A stretch of 64,000 bases of DNA, from positions 806,001 through 870,000 of the forward strand of contig BQMF02000018.1 in the NCBI GenBank assembly GCA_027922465.2. The letters are read 5' to 3'. Source of the DNA: Turritopsis dohrnii. Lineage: Eukaryota > Cnidaria > Hydrozoa > Anthoathecata > Oceaniidae. The position numbers were made by a program, and so were the translations under genes. The notes below the pieces were generated by a model. It had not been told where the DNA came from. It did no database searches and saw only the letters and a list, made by a program, of their open reading frames with translations. Positions 58,172-64,000 of this stretch are shown piece after piece. Position 1 is the stretch's first letter; the number at the start of each line of letters is the position of its first letter.

Positions 58172-61100
58172 TCACGGAGCAACACTCTTCCTTGGTCTCA
58201 AACTTCGTCGAGTTAGATTGCTCGATGGTTCAGGCAAAGCAGTTCGTCTTCTGGGAGCTCGCTTACTTTTAGTTTCGTCATCATCAGCTTGTTTACCGAA
58301 AGATAACACGCTTTCAGTTGACTCGCTCGCTCTTGATTTCGATCTAAATGAAATTTTTCCAAATACAAACAAAAATACTATTAAAATAACCAAGAAAGGA
58401 AGGAAAGTGGAAAAAACTTACCTTCTCTGTGAGATGCTTTCGTTACTAAAAGCATCGGATGTTTCTGGATGGTTTCGCTGTCTGGAAGAAGAACGGGTTT
58501 TGATCGGGCCATCCGATTTATGTTCCGGGACATCTTTACTTTTGATTATTTCACTTAAATCGGATTGGGGTGTTGTAGCTGGATTAGTGGTTGAATGAGA
58601 TTTGCGAGATTTACGAGTAGATCTTTTCGTAGACGAAGCCTCGTTTTCATCCGTAGTGATGACGTCAGTATTTTCGTGTATTTCCAATATCTTTGTTAGT
58701 TTGGAATTTCTGGTAAGCCTGCTCTGGGTGGTCACACTCTCTAATGGAGAAACTTTCACAACAGCAGTTGACAGCTCCCTAGATGGCTTGACGCTTTGTA
58801 ATGGTTGAAAGTCGCTCGTAGATCCGGTAACTTTAGATGAACTAGTGGCCACATTTTCCTTAGATGAACTGGTGGCCAAACTTTCTCGAGTATTTTTCTT
58901 CTTGCGGCCTTTACCTTTTGATTGGAGAGTGGAATTAAGAGACACCACCGCCTGAGAATCGTTCATGCTGTCGTTGATAGTGGAATTGTGATGGGAACGA
59001 TTTCTTCGACTCCTTCTTAAGGAGACGCCAGAAGCAGACGTACTACTTGCATCTAACATCGCTTCATCTATTGAACTTTCATTTTTGTTGAACTTCCCTT
59101 TCCCACCAGTTCTTTTTTGTTTTTCATACGTAACAGAACTAACGTCTAGCATAGCATTCGTAACAGCACTTTCGTCTATTAAACTCTCTTCCACAACTGA
59201 CTCAGATGTAACATCTTCGTTTAACGTTAAATCTATAGTTCTGTTACTCATACTTTTAGCGGCACTTCTTGTTACGACTTTACGAACAGGTAGAGGTTTC
59301 CTCTTTAAAGGCGTTTTTTCAACGGCCTTCGCACGTTGTTCATTGTCTTTAGAATTCGATGAATAAGTATCGACAACCAAGTCAGTGTTAAAGAGACTTA
59401 GATCTAATTGTGCGGGTTCCGCTGGATCATGGAGCACAGAAGAAGTGAAAAGATATGTGGAATCACTTTGAATTGTAGAATCAAATAAAGGCGGTATCTC
59501 ATTTTCGTTCAGCTGGAATTTGGTGGCATCCTCGTACAGGTGCGATTGTTCAGAGTCTTCAAGGGATGACCTCTCGACTGTCGTTGATGCAGACCATTGA
59601 TTCTGTTCTGTTGAATCGTCGTTTGTACGCTCCTCCGTGGTGTCTGATACATCCTTTAGAACAATTACAGGAAACGAGTTTGGAGCGATATCAGCAATTA
59701 AATCGGGTTGGATCGATTCATTTCTTGCTTTGTCATCAGCTTGCAAGGGGTTTTCGGATGCTTCTGATCCGTCACCGAAATCAGAATGTTTTGTGTCGGC
59801 AATGTCAACCGGTTTATTTTCAGATTGTACGGCATCGAAATAAGTGCACGAATCAGCAGAAACATCACCATTATTTTCCTCCATTACAACGTCTTCGTTT
59901 TCGTCATCAGTTAGAAATTCCGATTCGGAGTTTAATTCGATCACTTCCTTAGAAAAACTGGATGATGGTACGTCTATATCAATCGGAGATGAATAGATTT
60001 CCGCGACTGATTTTTCTATCTGATCATCTTCTTTCCTTCCCTCACCCTCCTCCACATTCTTTTGCACTTCCGGCAACATCGAACATTTAGCTGTCCCAGA
60101 CGTCACCGAATCGTTCGAAATGTCGGCTTGAATAGTTGACAGTATGGTCGATGTTTCGTCCTTCCGTTGTTCGTCACTACCAACCGTCGGTACATCGTCA
60201 CTACCAAGTGTCGGTACTTCATCTTCTTCATCCTGTTCAGATAAAGCTGTCAAAATCTCGTCCACTGTAGAAGTATCATGTTGGTCAGCGGATTCATGTT
60301 CTTCTAAGGATTTACTTGTAGCTGCTTTCCGTTCCTTCGCTAAAATTTCTTGAAAACTGCCATCCATATCTTAAGAAAGAAAAATACTGCCATCGTAAGG
60401 AAAAAAATTGGAATTTGGAACAGTTTTATTTACATATTCGTTTATTCTTTTTTTCCGCTTGATCAATACTTAATTTCGATTCTCTTTTTGCTGTGGAAAG
60501 CTCTCTACAATCTGATTTGTTTACAGCCAAAACGTTGAGCCAATCACATTTGAAAACGTTGTACCAATCACATTTGAAAATAGTCGGTCAGTGTTTTATT
60601 AACTTTTTTACTGGTTGTAAAATCCATGCGAATTCGTTTACCTGTGTCATCGTCACTGATCGTTTCCATTGCCACACCCACTGATGATTCTATTTTCGAA
60701 TTAAACGACCAATCAAAAGTCTGTTTTGTCTGAACGAAATCTCGTTCAGTGGATTGACTTTGTGTGGGGTCAAGACAGTGATCTGAAGATGAGGGAGTTG
60801 CTGCTGAAGATGGGGGAGTTGGTGATGCCAGTCCAGCAAATCTTATTCTTCTTCCCGGTGTTATGTTATTTGTCGAGTTAGCTAAAATAGGTTGATTCTT
60901 TTGACTCGAAGAAGGGGAAGCGTCTTTAGATACTTTCTTCTTGATGGAATGGACTTTTGATGCAACACGAGACTAAAAAAAAAATGGTGGGAATGGTTTA
61001 AAGAATACTGGCATAAGGAAGAACTTATCGGGATGATGATGATTACCTTCAAGATCGATTGAGGTGTTTTGGTGAACTCTTTGTGAGCTGTAAGGACTTG

Positions 61101-64000
61101 AGTTGATCTGGACACAGGCGGTGTTTGCAGAAGGAGATAAACATCAGAGATAGTCGATTTATTTTTTCTGAACAGAAAAAGCATATATTACTGTTAAACT
61201 ATTACTGCCTACTACCAAGAATTGAAATATGTTGATATCTCGTACAGACTGTACTGACCAATAAAAGTTTTTGTTTCCTTGAATTTTATCTGTTAACATT
61301 TGCATGGCATTATTAATTCATTGATAATATTCCAATTTAGGATAGAGGAATCAATTAGTATCCAGTACCCAGTAAGAAGTGATGTGGAAAACCAGCTGAA
61401 ATTGATCGAAAGCGATTGTACGAAGTTGCAGTAATACTTACATTCTGGAATGAATTTTAGGCGACTGGAATGTAGCTTCGAGATTAGAGGGCATTTCTTT
61501 TTGCTTCTTTGTAGGTGATACAACTTCCCCATCAAAAAGAGGCGATTTACGTCTTCGCTGATTGGTTGAAAAAGAGTCTTCAAAGAAACGTTTTCGAGTA
61601 TCCTCATCCGACACATCAGCACGGGACAAATCAAGAGAATAATAGGTGGAAATATCTCTGCCACTCCCCATCTTACAAATGAGAGTAGAGAGAGGAGAAT
61701 CGTCGGCATCTGTGTTAAAATAAAAGTATTTTATCTGCAGGAAAGTAACAAATAAAATTGACTGAAAGACCGGCAACCGACCTGCGTTTTGCCTGGTAGA
61801 ACCATCTTTGTTTAAGGAAAGCTTTCTTTTCTCCATCGCAGGAGCCACTTGCAAGAACCCATCAACCAACATACACTTTGACAAAACGTTTTCCTTTGTC
61901 ATGTGATCAAAAGCAAACTAGCAATAAAACCATGCTGTTAACAAAATTAAACTCTGAACTTCTCAAACTGCAGAAAACACAACAAAAACGTACCTGCACA
62001 GAATTACGTAACCTGTTTGCTAATTCTGCAGCTTCTGTGTAAAGACCTCTTTCTAAGTAATACACTAGGCGGTAATCCTCGTGTAGTGAGCTCTCCAAAA
62101 ATGAACGCAGTATACCCTAGAAAAACAATTTTTCTGTTGTGATTATGTGTTTGAATGGTATACCGCTGGTCAAAGCTTACGAAACTAACCTCCTCATCTG
62201 CACTCAGAGAAAGGGAAATCAATCTTCCTAACAATTTATTATTTTTACATTCTTGTAAGAACTCTCGAAACAATCCGTCCTTCTTCGACTGCATCGTATA
62301 GTCGCTTTGGATCCGATATGCAGTTGGTAGCATATCTATCTGCAGCAGGATTTTTATTAGGAATTTGGTCTCTTCTAACGTGCACACATCACTCGGTTGT
62401 TTTGAAGTGCAAAACGATGTTAGTAAGGTAATTTTCTGATAATTATATAAAGTAAGAATAATTTGATGGTATATGTGTGATGGTATTTTCGATTCGATCA
62501 ACAATAAATGCTCCACACCGGCCTAAAGAAACCATTGGTCAATCTTTAGTCAATTTTTCATGACCAGATGGAACTGGTACTTAACAAAAATAAATTTCTC
62601 ACCTCACAAGCATCATGATCAAATAACCACAAAGCTTTAACTAAAAGTGAATGATCTTTTTTCAGTTTTAAGCATAATTCAATTTTTTCAGGTAGTTTTA
62701 TTTCCTGTAGCTCTTCATAGCATTCACAGATGTCCAGGATCCAGTAATAAATCAAGCTCATTTGGATATCTTCATTGCACTTCTCCAGAAATAAACGACA
62801 CATCGACTAAAATAAAAGTAGAAGTTAGAATTTGACCTTCATGCAAAAATGAACAATCTCCTGTCAAATGATCATAATATACCTCTAACGTTTTTGGGGG
62901 GTAAGTTAACTCGACATCAGAACTTTTATCAACTTCTTGAACTTTCTGCCAGTACTTGTCAATGAATAAACCACATTTACTGAAAAAAATTCATACCTTT
63001 ATATTATTATTAAGGTAAACTTCATGAACAACAGCACACACAATTATACTCAAATCTGTTGTGTTTCATGTCTCTGAACGTATATCGTGTCCAACTTGGC
63101 AAAAAACCATGCTCAAGATAAATTTGTTTTTGTCAGACGTTTCAGTCTAATTTGAGACTGGTGGCAGAATTAAACAAATTTATGGAATAATTAAACAGAT
63201 TTATGGAATAATTACATACCAAGAAAAATACGTTCAACTTACTTTTGTCCATCACTATCCCTTAAATTCTTTCTGCGATTTTGGTAATATTTAGATAAAG
63301 TTTTGTAAGGGTAAACAACTTTATTAACACCTGGTTCTACATGCTTTCTTGGTTGGTCTGGGGACAGATGATTTTTCACTTGTTCTGGCAACAATCCACA
63401 GTGAACAAGCGTCAGCAAAACTTCACCATACTAATAAATAACATGTCATAAAATTGACAATGAAAAGGTGTAAATGAACATCAGATGAATAAACCATGTA
63501 AAGCACTGATTTATTTGTCCGAAGGTCTTGAAATAATAAGAGCCTTTGCCTAGCTACCATTTTGAAGTGAGTAAAAAGATATTCAAAGAGCTCACCAGAG
63601 ATATGTATTGGATAATGTTCATCCTTGCATTCAATTCATCAACACTTTCTTCTGTGGAGGCAATTTGACACCGTAGTAATTCTTTGAATATGTCACAAAG
63701 ATGGTTTAACTCCAGCGTTAACCTTTTCAAAAGATTCAATTGCTTCATTTCCAATTTTTCTGTGATGCTACAAAATATTGGAATATCTATAATAAAAAAT
63801 ATGATACATATAGTGGCTAATTCTTGAATCGATTTTAACAGATGACACTTTCAAAGGAATTTTTTTTAAAAATTTCAGCAAAAAAGAAAACAAGAAAACA
63901 GTATTACAAAGTTGATCAAGTATTTTTTTGTATTGCACTGTTTGACTCCACGCCCAATCATAAATAAGTCTTAAACTGTGTCCAGCATGTGTTATACTTC
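58172..64000 (-). CDS. AHCTF1: ELYS nucleoporin (AHCTF1), partial: helical domain and disordered C-terminus
   Basis: Minus-strand exons run from beyond the window end to a stop at 58172. Exons with checked borders include 61047-61167 (5' border approximate), 60642-60972, 58422-60369 and 58172-58343, all in phase. The helical ELYS domain is clear: YGEVLLTLVHCGLLPEQV (63400), VYPYKTLSKYYQNRRKNL (63300), ALWLFDHDACE then GVEHLL (62630/62510), and LHEDYRLVYYLERGLYTEA (62080). The remainder is long, disordered and acidic/Ser-rich, with TPGRRIRFAG near 60860 and a basic Arg-rich end (LTRRSLRPRKS), as expected for ELYS, whose C-terminus binds chromatin. ELYS recruits the Nup107-160 complex to chromatin for nuclear-pore assembly after mitosis. 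The N-terminal beta-propeller lies outside the window. Confidence 0.9.

Noticed and set aside
1..64000. CRISPR arrays, bacterial operons or contaminating prokaryotic DNA
   Set aside because: There are no regularly spaced repeats and the recognisable genes are mostly intron-split and of animal type; the intronless exceptions (GRL, HYPK, transposon genes) also have animal relatives.

Overview
The window is metazoan nuclear DNA. It is AT-rich, with intron-split genes bounded by GT/AG, 5-methyl-CpG-style decay of old repeats, and a dense load of small inverted-repeat transposons plus several families of LINE. The gene set is a two-box HMGB, HYPK, the nucleoporin ELYS, a VWA3-type protein with Tudor-like DUF4537 modules, and a gustatory-receptor-like (GRL) membrane protein. 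With the repeat types this fits an early-branching invertebrate such as a cnidarian or sponge. I cannot name the species from sequence alone.

Layout. 0.2-6.5 kb (minus): a spliced gene whose reconstructed exons encode a macro domain of the Thoeris ThsA type followed by two TIR domains. It is split by a 4.1 kb intron full of old repeats, and its upstream side is invaded by a Harbinger-like MITE and a LINE 3' fragment. 10.7-12.3 kb (plus): an intronless seven-helix GRL receptor. 12.8-13.5 kb: a near-perfect 94 bp palindrome abutting a 600 bp MITE. 14.4-16.3 kb (minus): a complete four-exon HMGB gene of 217 aa. 17.3-30.0 kb (minus): one long many-exon gene of the VWA3A/VWA3B kind, whose largest intron (25.8-28.4 kb) holds three stacked inverted-repeat elements.

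30-50 kb is gene-poor and repeat-rich. It has a 61 bp-arm hairpin, a full-length Mutator-like (MULE) transposase gene inside its own terminal repeats and apparently nested in a second inverted-repeat element, two decayed LINEs, SINE-like tRNA derivatives, and dispersed repeats shared with the first 6 kb.

50.2-54.2 kb (plus): a complete nine-exon gene for a 913 aa serine-rich, coiled-coil protein, tentatively CCSER/FAM190-like. 55.4-56.3 kb: an inverted copy of the 13 kb MITE. 57.4-57.8 kb (minus): HYPK. 58.2-64.0 kb (minus): the C-terminal two thirds or so of ELYS/AHCTF1, running off the window end.

The genes do not form an operon. They are independent eukaryotic loci with housekeeping roles (chromatin, nuclear pore, ribosome-associated chaperone), probable ciliary (VWA3), chemosensory (GRL) and innate-immune (macro-TIR-TIR) roles. 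The most unusual item is the macro-TIR-TIR gene, which joins in one animal protein two domain types that bacteria use together in NAD-derived-nucleotide immune signalling. All exon joins were made by eye from splice consensus and phase and have not been checked against transcripts.
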